Notes: a model not told the origin generated them from the letters alone. Positions 15,502 to 24,849 are shown, numbered from the stretch's first letter. The stretch: DNA of 64,000 bases from Streptomyces chumphonensis (GCF_014779715.1 NZ_JACXYU010000011.1:1-64000); one strand, 5' to 3'. Numbers and translations are program-made.

Positions 15502-17997
15502 TCAGCCGCGCGCGGGCACGAAGTTGACGAGCTTCGGGGCGCGCACGATCACCCGGGCGACCTCGGCGCCCCCGAGGGCGGCCTGCACCTTCCCGGACCC
15601 GAGCGCCAGCCGCTGGAGCTCCTCCTCGCCGATGTCCGGCGCCACCTCCAGCCGGTCGCGGAACTTGCCCGCCACCTGCACGACGCACGTCACCCGGTCC
15701 TCGACGAGCAGCGCCGGGTCCGCCTCGGGCCAGCCCGCCCGGAGCACCGAGGGCTCCCGGCCGAGCCGGACCCAGCAGTCCTCGGCCGTGAAGGGCGCGA
15801 AGCAGGCCAGCATGCGGACCAGCGCGGACGCGCCCTCGCGGACGGCCTCGTCGCCCGGCCCGGGCGTGCGGTCGACGGCCTGCCGCAGGATGTTGGTGAG
15901 CTGCATCAGCCGGGCGATGCCGACGTTGAAGCGCTTGGCCTCCATCGCCTGCGTCGCCTCGTCCACCAGCCGGTGCACGGCCACCCGCAGCTGCTGGTCC
16001 GCGTCGCCGGACGCGGGGGCCGCCGCACCGACGTCCCCGGCCAGCCGCCACACGCGGGCGAGCCACTTCACCGAGCCGGCCGGGGAGACGTCCGCCCAGT
16101 CGATGTCGTCCTCGGGCGGGCTGGCGAACAGCATCGTGACGCGCACGGCGTCGGGGCCGTGCTGGGCGATCTGCTCCTGGAGGTTGACCAGGTTGCCCAG
16201 GCTCTTGCTCATCGCCTTGCCGTTCATGATCACCTGACCCTGGTTGGTCAGGCGGGTGAACGGCTCGGTGAAGGGGACCATCCCGAGGTCGTGCAGGACC
16301 TTGGTGAGGAACCGGGCGTACATCAGGTGGCCGGTGGCGTGCTCCTTGCCGCCGACGTACTCGTCGACGGGCAGCCAGGCGGCGATGCCGGCCGGGTCGA
16401 AGGGGCCGTCCTCGTAGTGCGGGTTCGGGTAGCGCAGGAAGTACCACGAGGAGTCCACGAAGGTGTCCATCGTGTCCGTGTCCCGGCGGGCCTCGCCGCC
16501 GCAGGAGGGGCAGTCCGTCCGCACCCATGCGGCCGCCGTCTCCAGCGGGGCCTTGCCGCCCTCGGAACGCAGCGTGTACCCGCTCTCGGGCAGCGTGACC
16601 GGCAGCCGGTCGTCCGGGACGGGCACCGCGCCGCACGCGTCGCAGTACACGATCGGGATGGGCGTGCCCCAGTAGCGCTGGCGGGAGAGCAGCCAGTCGC
16701 GCAGCCGGTAGGTGACGGCTCCCTGGCCGACCTCACGCTGCTCCAGGTCGGCGATGACGCGGGCGATGGCCTCGTCCTTGCGCAGGCCGTCGAGCGAGCC
16801 GGAGTTGACGAGGACGCCGTCCCCGGCCGTCGCGACGCCCGTCTCCGCCGGGTCGGCCTCTCCGGTGTCGACGACGACGCGCACCGGCAGGTCGAAGGCG
16901 CGGGCGAAGTTCAGGTCGCGCTGGTCGTGCGCGGGGACGGCCATGACGGCACCCGTGCCGTAGTCGGCCAGCACGTAGTCGGAGGCGTAGACGGGCAGCT
17001 TCTCGCCGCTGACCGGGTTGAGCGCGTGGCGGCCGAGGAAGACGCCGGTCATCGGGCGGTCGATCGCCAGCCGGTCCATCTCGGCCTTGGAGGCCAGGCC
17101 CGCCCGGTACTCCTCGAACCGGGTGCGGTGCTCGGCGTCGCACAGCTCGTCGGCCAGCGCGGAGTCGGCGGCCACCACGAAGAACGTCGCCCCGTACAGC
17201 GTGTCCGGGCGGGTGCTGAAGACGCGGACGGGCTCGTCGCGGCCCTCGACGGCGAAGTCGATGTGCGCACCGGTGGAGCGGCCGATCCAGTTCCGCTGCA
17301 TGCTGAGGATCTCGTCCGGCCACTTGCCCTGGAGCTGGTCCATGTCGTCCAGCAGCCGCTGCGCGTACCGCGTGGTGCGGAAGAACCACTGGGTCAGGTT
17401 CCGCTTGACGACGTCCGTGCCGCACCGCTCGCACTTGCCCTGGACGACCTGCTCGTTCGCCAGGACGGTCTCGTCGTTGGGGCACCAGTTGACCGGCGCC
17501 TCCTTGCGGTAGGCGAGCCCGTGCTCGTACAGCTTCAGGAACAGCCACTGGTTCCAGCGGTAGTACTCCGGGTCGGAGGTGTGGAACCGGGTGCGCCAGT
17601 CGAAGGAGATGCCCAGGCGCTCGAAGGACTCGGCCTGGATGTCGATGTTCCCGTACGTCCAGTCGCGCGGGTCGAGGTCCCGCTTGCGGGCGGCGTTCTC
17701 GGCGGGCAGACCGAAGGAGTCCCACGCGATGGGGTTCAGGACCTGGTGGCCGCGCATCCGCGCGAAGCGGGCCATGGTGTCGCTGATGCTGTACACCTCG
17801 GCGTGCCCCATGTGGAGGTCGCCCGAGGGGTAGGGGAACATGCTGACGACAAGGGTGCGCTTCTCGTCCTTGGGGCTGGCCGGAGTGAGGTCCCCCGCCT
17901 CGAAGAGCCGCTCGTCCCTCCACACCCGGAGCCACCTGTCGATGTTGGCGTGCGGGTCGTAGGTCTCCCGGGCGGTGGCCCCTTGCTCGTCAGCCAT
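15502..17997 (-). CDS. leuS: Leucyl-tRNA synthetase, short form
   Basis: 831-residue class I synthetase that charges tRNA-Leu. The signature HMGH is at residues 62-65 (PYPSGDLHMGHAEVYS) and the KMSKS loop is KAMSKS near residue 595. The zinc-type motif CERCGTD and the CP1 editing domain are present, with the Thr-rich strand STRPDTLYGAT and GTGAVMAVPAHDQRD, whose Asp is the editing Asp of bacterial LeuRS. Synthesis and proofreading therefore both look intact. The usual Streptomyces LeuRS is about 950-970 residues from memory, so this protein is over 100 residues shorter. It could be a second, horizontally acquired copy, possibly antibiotic-insensitive. The ATG at 17997 has GAGGAC upstream. I see no T-box leader in the 194-bp upstream spacer. 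Confidence 0.93.
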   Translation of the reverse strand: MADEQGATARETYDPHANIDRWLRVWRDERLFEAGDLTPASPKDEKRTLVVSMFPYPSGDLHMGHAEVYSISDTMARFARMRGHQVLNPIAWDSFGLPAENAARKRDLDPRDWTYGNIDIQAESFERLGISFDWRTRFHTSDPEYYRWNQWLFLKLYEHGLAYRKEAPVNWCPNDETVLANEQVVQGKCERCGTDVVKRNLTQWFFRTTRYAQRLLDDMDQLQGKWPDEILSMQRNWIGRSTGAHIDFAVEGRDEPVRVFSTRPDTLYGATFFVVAADSALADELCDAEHRTRFEEYRAGLASKAEMDRLAIDRPMTGVFLGRHALNPVSGEKLPVYASDYVLADYGTGAVMAVPAHDQRDLNFARAFDLPVRVVVDTGEADPAETGVATAGDGVLVNSGSLDGLRKDEAIARVIADLEQREVGQGAVTYRLRDWLLSRQRYWGTPIPIVYCDACGAVPVPDDRLPVTLPESGYTLRSEGGKAPLETAAAWVRTDCPSCGGEARRDTDTMDTFVDSSWYFLRYPNPHYEDGPFDPAGIAAWLPVDEYVGGKEHATGHLMYARFLTKVLHDLGMVPFTEPFTRLTNQGQVIMNGKAMSKSLGNLVNLQEQIAQHGPDAVRVTMLFASPPEDDIDWADVSPAGSVKWLARVWRLAGDVGAAAPASGDADQQLRVAVHRLVDEATQAMEAKRFNVGIARLMQLTNILRQAVDRTPGPGDEAVREGASALVRMLACFAPFTAEDCWVRLGREPSVLRAGWPEADPALLVEDRVTCVVQVAGKFRDRLEVAPDIGEEELQRLALGSGKVQAALGGAEVARVIVRAPKLVNFVPARG

Positions 17998-18191
17998 CTG
18001 TTCCAGTCCTCGTCGCGGGCAGTGTCGGGTCCGTCCGGACCCGGTGTGGCGGTGGTGGCGGGATTCGCGCTCCGGGGACGCCGCAGGCCGACCCGGCTAC
18101 CGCCCCCGACAGGGTAGCGCGGCTGCTCGCCGCGCCCGCCGGTGTGCCGAGGGCCGGGACGGGCGGCCGTCCGGGCCCGGAGTGCCGGCCG

Positions 18192-19196
18192 TCAGGGCCG
18201 GGCCGGGCCGGTCGACGTGCGGGGGACGAGGCGGGGGCGCAGGACCTCGTGGCGGTCGGCCGTGCGCCCGTCGACCGCACGCTCCAGCAGCAGCCGCACG
18301 GCGGTCCGGCCGAGCTCCGGGCGGGGCTGGTCGACGCTGGTGAGACGGGGCCTGACCAGCGCGGCGACGGTGCTGTTGTCGTAGCCGACGACGGACAGCC
18401 GCCCCGGTACCGGAACGCCGAGGTCGTGCGCGGCGTCCAGCAGCGCGACGGCGGTGAGGTCGTTGTTGGCGAGCAGGGCGGTGGCCCCGGAGGCGACGAG
18501 CGGGGCGGCGTGGGCGTGCAACTGGTCGGCGTGCTCCACCGCCAGGACCCGGGGCGTCAGTCCGGCGCCGCGGACGGCGGTCTCGTAGCCGCGCCGCCGC
18601 CCCTGCGCGGCCGGGCGGCGGGAGGTGGTGACGAAGACGATCTCGCGGTGGCCGAGGTCGAGGAGGTGCGCCACCGCCTGGCCCGCGCCGGCCGCGTCGT
18701 CGTTGGCGACGGTGTCGACGCCCTCGGGCGGGTGCTCGGGGCGGCCGACGACGACGACCGGGGTGCGGCGTGCGGCGGCCCGGAGGGCGTCGCCGTCCAC
18801 CCAGCTGCTGATCGCGACGACGCCGTCGACGTTCAGCTCCACCAGGGTGCCGAGCTGGGTGGCGAGCCGCTCGGCGTCGCGTCGGCCGTGGGCCAGCAGG
18901 ACGCCGAACCCCGCCTCGGCGGCGGCCTCCTCGACCCCGGCGACCACGTCGGTGTGGTACGGGTTCGCCAGGTCGGTGAGCAGGACCCCCAGCAGCATGG
19001 TGCGCCCCTGGACGAGGCCGCGTGCCAGGGCGTTGGAGCGGTACCCCAGCTGGTCGGCGGCGGCGGTGATGCGCGCCCTGGCGCTCTCGCTGACCCCGGG
19101 GCCGCCGCGCAGCGCCAGGGACACCAGCGACTTGGACACCCCCGCGACCCGGGCGACGTCGAGGATCGTGGGGCGGCGCGAGGGGGCGTGGGGCAT
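18192..19196 (-). CDS. LacI family transcriptional regulator of the adjacent ECF operon
   Basis: 334 residues. The N-terminal LacI helix-turn-helix and hinge read TILDVARVAGVSKSLVSLAL and LGYRSNALARGL. A periplasmic-binding-protein-like ligand domain follows (VLLTDLANPYHTDVVAGVEEA; VVGYDNSTVAALVRPRLTSV). The ligand is probably a small sugar or nucleoside-like molecule. The ATG at 19196 is placed just before the HTH; the longer open frame to 19412 would run through the operators. The gene is divergent from the HAD/ECF operon. Two TGGAACGTTCCA palindromes in the 197-bp spacer are the natural binding sites, so it probably represses that operon and itself. The regulator type is certain; the effector is unknown. 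Confidence 0.93.
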   Translation of the reverse strand: MPHAPSRRPTILDVARVAGVSKSLVSLALRGGPGVSESARARITAAADQLGYRSNALARGLVQGRTMLLGVLLTDLANPYHTDVVAGVEEAAAEAGFGVLLAHGRRDAERLATQLGTLVELNVDGVVAISSWVDGDALRAAARRTPVVVVGRPEHPPEGVDTVANDDAAGAGQAVAHLLDLGHREIVFVTTSRRPAAQGRRRGYETAVRGAGLTPRVLAVEHADQLHAHAAPLVASGATALLANNDLTAVALLDAAHDLGVPVPGRLSVVGYDNSTVAALVRPRLTSVDQPRPELGRTAVRLLLERAVDGRTADRHEVLRPRLVPRTSTGPARP

Positions 19197-19258
19197 GCGC
19201 CCAGTATGCAGCGAGGCGGCCCCGGACCGACCCGAGACACCCCTACCGCCCCTTGACC

Positions 19259-19270
19259 TGGAACGTTCCA
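19259..19270. promoter_or_regulatory. LacI operator 1, TGGAACGTTCCA
   Basis: Perfect 12-bp palindrome with a central CG, the standard LacI-family form. It immediately follows a TTGACC hexamer (19253-19258) that could be a -35 box for the rightward operon. Confidence 0.8.
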
Positions 19271-19291
19271 CCGAACCTCCTCGCCACGTAC

Positions 19292-19305
19292 CTGGAACGT
19301 TCCAG
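19292..19305. promoter_or_regulatory. LacI operator 2, CTGGAACGTTCCAG
   Basis: Perfect 14-bp palindrome containing the same 12-bp core, centred 34 bp from operator 1 (about three helical turns), which fits cooperative binding. It lies 88 bp upstream of the HAD gene start. Confidence 0.8.
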
Positions 19306-19393
19306 AACCGACCCGTGCCCGTTGGCCCTCCGGGCGCCGGAAGTTCACCCACCGCTCCTACGTTCGCCGTCACGACACCGATCAGGGGAGCCG

Positions 19394-21010
19394 ATGAACC
19401 ACCCGCCAGCACACCTGCCGCCCGCCCTCGCCCACCGGCCGGAGGCTCTCCTGCTCGACTTCGGCGGCGTCGTCTTCCACACCGAGAAGCGGCCCGAAGG
19501 CCGCCGGGACGCGACCGCCCTGCTCCACCGCGAGCTGGCCACGGCCGGGCACGCGGTGCCCGAGGAGGAGCTGCGGGCCTCGCTCGACGCGGGCCTGGCG
19601 GCGCTCAAGGACTGGAAGAACGCCGCCGGCCGCCGTCGCGCGCCCGTCGAGCTGACCCACCGCGAGATCTGGGAGGACTTCCTCGCCTCCGACCTGCCCG
19701 AGCCGGTCCGGGCCGTCCTCGCGGGCAGCGCGGGCTGGCTTCTCGGCGCCCTCACACCGCTGCTCGCGGAGCACACCGTCCGCCCCGGCGTCCGCGACCT
19801 GCTGCACACCGCGCGGCGGCTCGGCGTCCGCGTGGGCATCGTCAGCAACGCCCACGCCGGGCGCTCGCACCGGGCACTGCTGCGCGAGCACGGTCTGGAG
19901 GAGCTGGTCGACGTGCAGCTCTACTCCGACGAGGTCGGCGTCCGCAAGCCGCACCCGGCCATCGTCGAACGGGCCGCGCGGGCCCTGGCGACGCGGCCCG
20001 AGCGCTGCTGGTTCGTGGGCGACACCCTGGACCGCGACGTCGCCGCCGGGCGCCGGGCCGGGGTGGCGGCCGTCGTCGTCACCCGCGACAAGCACACCGA
20101 CCGACCGCCCTACCCCGTCGCCGTCCGGCCGGACGCCGTCTTCGACACCCCCGAGGGACTCGTCCCCGTCCTCGCCGCCGCCCGGGACACCCCGCCCCCG
20201 GCCTCCCCGCCCCACACCGGCCCGCAGCGGACCGACAGCCGCCCGGCGGCGCTGCTGCTCGACCACGGCGGCGTCATCGCCAACTCCGTCAAGGACACCG
20301 AGGGGCAGCGGGGGTTCGGGCTGCGCCTCGCCGCACGGCTGCGCCGGGCGGGGCACGACGTGCCGGACGCCGCCGCCGTCGAGGCCCTGACCACCGCGCG
20401 ACGCGCGCACCAGCGGTGGAAGGGCGAGGCCGACGCCGCGCCCCTCGTCCCCGAGGTCACCCCCGTCCAGTACTGGCAGGACTTCTTCGGCACCGCCTTC
20501 GGCCCGGACGTGCGGGCCTGGCTGGCCGCCGAGGCCGTCGCGCTCAGCCACGAGTGGGCCCACGTCAAGAGCCGCCCCACCCTGCGCGAGGGCGCGGCCG
20601 ACCTCCTCGGCCGCTGCCGCGAACTCGCCATCCCCGTCGCCGTCGTCTCCAACACCGTGTGCGGGCGCAGCGTGCGCGAGCGCATGGCCTCCTTCGGCAT
20701 CGCGGAGCTGGTCGGCGTGCACGTGTACTCAGACGAGCTGGGCCGCCGCAAGCCGGACCCGCTCACCGTCCGCGAAGCGCTGCGCGCCCTGGCCGTGGAC
20801 CCCGGGGCGTGCTGGTTCGCCGGGGACAAGCCCGGCCGGGACATGGCCGCCGCACGGAGCGCCGGGATCGGGACCACCGTCCTCGTGCGCGGCGGCTCGC
20901 TGGACGACGCCGCGCTGGCCCGCCACCTCACCACGCCCGGCCCCACCCGTCCCGACCACGTCGTCACCTCCCTGGCCGAGCTGCTCCCCCTGCTCTCCCC
21001 CCGTTCCTGA
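19394..21010 (+). CDS. Tandem HAD-family hydrolase (two HAD domains in one chain)
   Basis: 538 residues made of two similar HAD modules joined by a Pro-rich linker near residue 275. Module 1 has ALLLDFGGVVF, IVSNAHAGRS, GVRKPHP and WFVGDTLDRDVAAGRRAG. Module 2 has ALLLDHGGVIA, VVSNTVCGRS, GRRKPDP and WFAGDKPGRDMAAARSAG. Both keep the nucleophilic Asp, the Ser/Thr, the Lys and the acidic loop. In both, the second Asp of DxD is replaced by Gly, as in some DFGG-type HADs. The ATG at 19394 follows GGGGAG. It is the first gene of the LacI-controlled ECF transporter operon, so it may dephosphorylate the transported compound or a product of it (inference). The duplication in one polypeptide is uncommon. 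Confidence 0.88.
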   Translation: MNHPPAHLPPALAHRPEALLLDFGGVVFHTEKRPEGRRDATALLHRELATAGHAVPEEELRASLDAGLAALKDWKNAAGRRRAPVELTHREIWEDFLASDLPEPVRAVLAGSAGWLLGALTPLLAEHTVRPGVRDLLHTARRLGVRVGIVSNAHAGRSHRALLREHGLEELVDVQLYSDEVGVRKPHPAIVERAARALATRPERCWFVGDTLDRDVAAGRRAGVAAVVVTRDKHTDRPPYPVAVRPDAVFDTPEGLVPVLAAARDTPPPASPPHTGPQRTDSRPAALLLDHGGVIANSVKDTEGQRGFGLRLAARLRRAGHDVPDAAAVEALTTARRAHQRWKGEADAAPLVPEVTPVQYWQDFFGTAFGPDVRAWLAAEAVALSHEWAHVKSRPTLREGAADLLGRCRELAIPVAVVSNTVCGRSVRERMASFGIAELVGVHVYSDELGRRKPDPLTVREALRALAVDPGACWFAGDKPGRDMAAARSAGIGTTVLVRGGSLDDAALARHLTTPGPTRPDHVVTSLAELLPLLSPRS

Positions 21011-21091
21011 CCGCGCGGTGCGGCGCCCGGCCCCCACCCGGCCGCGGCACCGCCCGCCTCCCCCTCGTCCGACGAAAGGCCACGGCACGCG

Positions 21092-22018
21092 ATGTCCTCG
21101 TCCACCGCTCCCCGCACCACCGGCTCACCCCCGCCGGCCGCCCCCCGCCGCTCCCTCGACCCGACCGACCTCGGCTCGGCGCAGAAGCTCATGGTCTTCG
21201 TGCTGTCGATGACGCTCTTCGGGCTCGCCAACATCCTCACCGAGGTACTGCCCGAGGTGAAGCTCGGGCCGGTCGAACTCTCCGTCTCCTACCTGGCGTT
21301 CGTGCCGGTGGTGATGGTCTGCCTCTTCCACCCGCTGTACGCCGCGCTCGGCGCGCCGCTCGGCGAGATCGTCTTCGTCGACCTGCTGATGGGCGACTTC
21401 TCCGGCTTCGCCGAGCTGGAGGGCTACATCCAGCTCGCCCTCGGCCTCTACATCGCGGGCTCGCTGGTGCGCGACCCGCTCCGGCGGGGCCGGGTCGCGC
21501 TGGCGGCCGTCGTCGCGGTCGGCGTGGACAAGATGCTCGGCGGCATCGTCGACATCGGGAAGGTGTACGTCGGCGTGGCCGACGCCGAGTACGTCGAGGG
21601 CCTCGCGGAGAGCGTCCTGCTGCTGGAGGGCGTCGCCTTCTCCACCGACCTCCTCATCAGCGGCCTGCTGTTCGGCGCCCTGCCCGCCGCCTACCTGGCG
21701 CCGCGCCTGCACGGACGCATCGAGCCGCTGCTGGGCCTCGCGCCGCGCGACCCCGCCCGGCCGCTGCGGCTGCGCGCCCGGATCAGCGCCCGGTTCCTGC
21801 TGCTCGGCGTCTTCCTGACGTTCGTCGCCATGATCGCCGCGTTCGTGGAGGAGCTGGACGCCAACTTCGGCGTCTGGGAGCCGGGCTTCATCGACCAGTA
21901 CGGGGAGAGGTTCCTGTGGATCGGCGTCTCGGCCGCGCTGATCGTGCTGGTCGCGGTCGTCCTCGCGGCCCGCGCGTCGGCTCGGTCCCGCGCGGCGCGT
22001 GCCGGAGCCCCGCGATGA
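21092..22018 (+). CDS. ECF transporter substrate-specific (S) component, unknown substrate
   Basis: 308-residue integral membrane protein. A ~25-residue Pro/Ser-rich cytoplasmic N-terminus is followed by about seven hydrophobic segments, the first at KLMVFVLSMTLFGLANILTE and the last near LWIGVSAALIVLVAVVLAA. AxxxA/small-residue patterns and acidic loops (ELEGYIQLALGLYIAG) are typical of ECF S components. The ATG at 21092 is preceded by GAAAGG 12 bp upstream. The stop overlaps the ATPase gene by ATGA, so the S, A and T components are translated together and form a dedicated (group I) ECF system. The two long acidic loops (around residues 60-110 and 165-185) may determine the substrate. I cannot name it. 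Confidence 0.82.
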   Translation: MSSSTAPRTTGSPPPAAPRRSLDPTDLGSAQKLMVFVLSMTLFGLANILTEVLPEVKLGPVELSVSYLAFVPVVMVCLFHPLYAALGAPLGEIVFVDLLMGDFSGFAELEGYIQLALGLYIAGSLVRDPLRRGRVALAAVVAVGVDKMLGGIVDIGKVYVGVADAEYVEGLAESVLLLEGVAFSTDLLISGLLFGALPAAYLAPRLHGRIEPLLGLAPRDPARPLRLRARISARFLLLGVFLTFVAMIAAFVEELDANFGVWEPGFIDQYGERFLWIGVSAALIVLVAVVLAARASARSRAARAGAPR

Positions 22019-23769
22019 CGGCCCCCGCCCCGCACACCGGTCCGGCGGTCGAGGTCCAAGATCTCGTCTTCCGCTACCCCGGGGCTGCCGACGACAGCCT
22101 GCGCGGCGTCGATCTCACCATCGAGCAGGGCGACTTCACCGCCGTCGTCGGTGGCAACGGCTCCGGCAAGACGACCCTGTGCAAGACGTTCAACGGCCTC
22201 GTGCCGCACTTCTGGTCCGGCACGTACAGCGGCACCGTCCGTGTCTTCGGCCAGGACACCACCGAGACCGACGTCGCGGCCCTCAGCCACCGGGTCGGCT
22301 ACGTCTACCAGGACTTCGGCAACCAGCTCGTGCGGCCGACCGTCCACGACGAGGTGTCCTTCGGCCCGGTGAACTTCGGCCTGCCCGACTGGCGCGCGCG
22401 GACCGAGGAAGCGCTCGACACGCTGGGCATCGCTTCGCTGAGCGACCGCTACACCTGGCAGCTCTCCGGCGGCCAGCAGCACCTCGTGGCCCTCGCCGGC
22501 GTCCTGGCGATGCGGCCCGGACTGGTGGTGGTGGACGAGCCGGTGGCCGAACTGGACCCGCAACGCGCCGAAGAGGTCTACCGCCGCCTGGCCGACGTCA
22601 ACAGGCGGCTGGGGACGACGGTGGTCGTGATCGAGCACCACGCCGAGTTCGTCGCCCGGTACTGCCGCAGCGTGCTGCTCATGGCCGACGGCGCGCCGGT
22701 GTGGCACCTCCCCGTAGCCGAGGCCCTGGCCCGCACCGGGGAGCTCGCCGCGCACGGCATCCCCGCACCCCAGGTGGTGCGGCTGGCCCGCGCGGTCGAG
22801 CCCGAGGGGGAGGTGCCGCTGACCGTCGGGCAGGCCGTCGGATGGCTGTCCGCCCGCGCCGCGCGCCCCGTCCCCGACGCCGGTCCCGCCTCACCGCCGG
22901 AGGCGCCCGCACCGGCGAACGCACCGCACCCGCCCGGCCCGCCCGTCGTCGCCGCGCTGCGCGGCGTCCGACACGGCTACCGGACCGTGCACGGCGGCCT
23001 CACCCCCGTGCTGCGTGACGTGGACCTGGAACTGCGCGAAGGCGAACGCATCGCCCTCGTGGGCGGCAACGGGGCCGGCAAGTCCACTCTGCTGCGCCTG
23101 CTCACCGGGCTCAAGGTGCCGCGTTCCGGCACCGCCGAGGTCACCGGGACCGACACCCGTTCCGTCCGGCCCGCCGAACTGGCCGACCGGGTCGCCTACC
23201 TCTACCAGCGCCCGGAGCAGATGTTCCTCGCCGACAGCGTCCGGGCGGACATCGAGATGTACCCGCGCGGTCGCCGCCGCCCCGACACCGACGCCCTGGT
23301 GGCCGACGTGCTGGACCGTATCCGGCTCAGCGCACTCGCCGACCGGGACGGGCGCACCCTCTCCGGCGGCCAGCAGCGCCGGGCCACCCTGGGGATCGGC
23401 CTGGCCATGACACCCGCGCTGCTGCTCCTGGACGAGCCGACCTCCAGTCTCGACACGGCCACCCGCGACGACGTGATCGCCATGCTCGACGCCCTCGCGG
23501 ACCGTATCCGCTGCGTCGTCGTCGCCACCCACGACATGCACCTCGTCGCCGAGTGGGCCACACGGGTCGTCGCGCTGGGCGAAGGCCGGGTACTCAAGGA
23601 CGCTCCCCCGGCGGAGTTCTTCGCCGACCGGGAACTGCTGGATCGGGTCCGCGTCGTCCCGCCGCAGATCACCGCGCTGGGCACCGCACTGGGCATGGTG
23701 CCGCCACCCCTGACCGTGGACGAGTGCGCCGGACGCCTGTCCACCGCCGTGCAGGAGGCCGGAGCGTGA
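22015..23769 (+). CDS. ECF transporter energy-coupling ATPase, two nucleotide-binding domains fused
   Basis: 584-residue fused EcfA1-EcfA2. First ATPase domain: Walker A GGNGSGKTTLCK, Q-loop YQDFGNQLV, signature LSGGQQHLVALAGVL, Walker B LVVVDEPVAELD, H-loop VIEHH. Second domain: GGNGAGKSTLLRLLTG, YQRPEQMFL, LSGGQQRRATLGIG, LLLLDEPTSSLD, VATHDMH. An Ala/Pro-rich linker joins them at about residues 285-310. Both sites look catalytically complete. It powers uptake through the neighbouring T and S components at the inner face of the membrane. ATGA overlap with the S gene and GTGA overlap with the T gene show a coupled operon. Confidence 0.93.
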   Translation: MTAPAPHTGPAVEVQDLVFRYPGAADDSLRGVDLTIEQGDFTAVVGGNGSGKTTLCKTFNGLVPHFWSGTYSGTVRVFGQDTTETDVAALSHRVGYVYQDFGNQLVRPTVHDEVSFGPVNFGLPDWRARTEEALDTLGIASLSDRYTWQLSGGQQHLVALAGVLAMRPGLVVVDEPVAELDPQRAEEVYRRLADVNRRLGTTVVVIEHHAEFVARYCRSVLLMADGAPVWHLPVAEALARTGELAAHGIPAPQVVRLARAVEPEGEVPLTVGQAVGWLSARAARPVPDAGPASPPEAPAPANAPHPPGPPVVAALRGVRHGYRTVHGGLTPVLRDVDLELREGERIALVGGNGAGKSTLLRLLTGLKVPRSGTAEVTGTDTRSVRPAELADRVAYLYQRPEQMFLADSVRADIEMYPRGRRRPDTDALVADVLDRIRLSALADRDGRTLSGGQQRRATLGIGLAMTPALLLLDEPTSSLDTATRDDVIAMLDALADRIRCVVVATHDMHLVAEWATRVVALGEGRVLKDAPPAEFFADRELLDRVRVVPPQITALGTALGMVPPPLTVDECAGRLSTAVQEAGA

Positions 23770-24596
23770 AGAGGACCGAACGCGACACCCTGAGCGTCGA
23801 GTGGGTCAAGCTCGAACTGCTCCGCACCGCCTACGCCACACGCGGCGGCCTGCTCGCCCGCCTGGACCCGCGCGTCGTGCTGTTCTGGTACGTGCTCATG
23901 GCGGCGAGCCCCTGGTTCACGCACAACCTGACCGTCCTGGCCCTGCTCTTCGCCCTGGCCGCAGCGGCCGTGGTGACCTGCCGGGTCGGTCCCCTCGTCG
24001 TCGGCCTGTTCGTCTTCGGCCTGATCACCGAGACGGGGTACCTCGTCACCGCCGCCTGGTTCTTCGACGGCGACCTCACCACCGTGCTGTCACTGGGCGA
24101 ACTCACCCTGAAACTCGGCACCGTGAGCATGGCGAGCATGGCGGCGTTCGTGTCGCTGGACCCGGAGAAGCTCTCCGACGCCCTGCTGAGCCTGCGGGCG
24201 CCGGCGCTGGTCGGCTTCGGGGTCTCCTACGGGTACCGGATGCTGCCGATCCTCGTCGACGAGTTCCAGACGGTGATCGACGGCTACCGGCTGCGCTCCG
24301 CCCCGCCCGCGTCACGCGGCCTGTTCGGGTGGCGGGTGCTGCTGCGCGGCGCGAAGATCACCGTGTACGCCTTCTACCCGATGATGCTCAACACGGCCAA
24401 ACGCACCCGCACGACGGTGGAGGCCCTGGAGACGCGGGGCTTCACGTACGCCATGGTCCACAGCGACGGCCGCCGCATCCGGCTGGCCCACCTGAGGGTC
24501 CGCCCCCTCGACCTCGCCGTCCTCGCGGTCACCGCCGCCCTCATCGCCGCCGCCTACGCCCTCGGCGCCCAGTACCCCACCTCCGCCCGGCTCTGA
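23766..24596 (+). CDS. ECF transporter transmembrane (T) component
   Basis: 276 residues, CbiQ/EcfT family. Several membrane helices begin at DPRVVLFWYVLMAASPWF, and a C-terminal helix ends near AAAYALGAQYP. The coupling helices carry the two Ala-Arg-Gly-like motifs in modified form: GYRLRSAPPAS and ALETRGFTYA (ETRGF is typical). It connects the fused ATPase to the S component. The GTG at 23766 lies in a GTGA overlap with the ATPase stop and is preceded by GGAG. It is the last gene of the operon; the following 253 bp have no gene and contain a small GTCCGCG/CGCGGAC inverted repeat. Confidence 0.9.
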   Translation: MKRTERDTLSVEWVKLELLRTAYATRGGLLARLDPRVVLFWYVLMAASPWFTHNLTVLALLFALAAAAVVTCRVGPLVVGLFVFGLITETGYLVTAAWFFDGDLTTVLSLGELTLKLGTVSMASMAAFVSLDPEKLSDALLSLRAPALVGFGVSYGYRMLPILVDEFQTVIDGYRLRSAPPASRGLFGWRVLLRGAKITVYAFYPMMLNTAKRTRTTVEALETRGFTYAMVHSDGRRIRLAHLRVRPLDLAVLAVTAALIAAAYALGAQYPTSARL

Positions 24597-24849
24597 GCCC
24601 GCCACTCCCCCGGCAGTTGATACGCGCCATCACCCACACGGCCGCCCGCAGCGGCCCGAACGCCCCCCTGGCCTCGGCGAATTCCCGAAGGGGGAGGTCG
24701 CAGCGGGACGACTGCGGCACAGTGGGACCCGCACGTCGTGGGCCCAGGGGGCCGGCGGGCCTCGCGTCCGCGAACGCGGACCCCGCCCCGTCCCCTCGGC
24801 CCCGGCGACCGAGAACCGACGGACGCGTTGTGCGGCACCAGGAGGACAT

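Noticed and set aside
17998..18191. T-box or leucine attenuator before leuS
   Set aside because: No T-box antiterminator sequence or run of Leu codons found; the spacer is plain GC-rich DNA.
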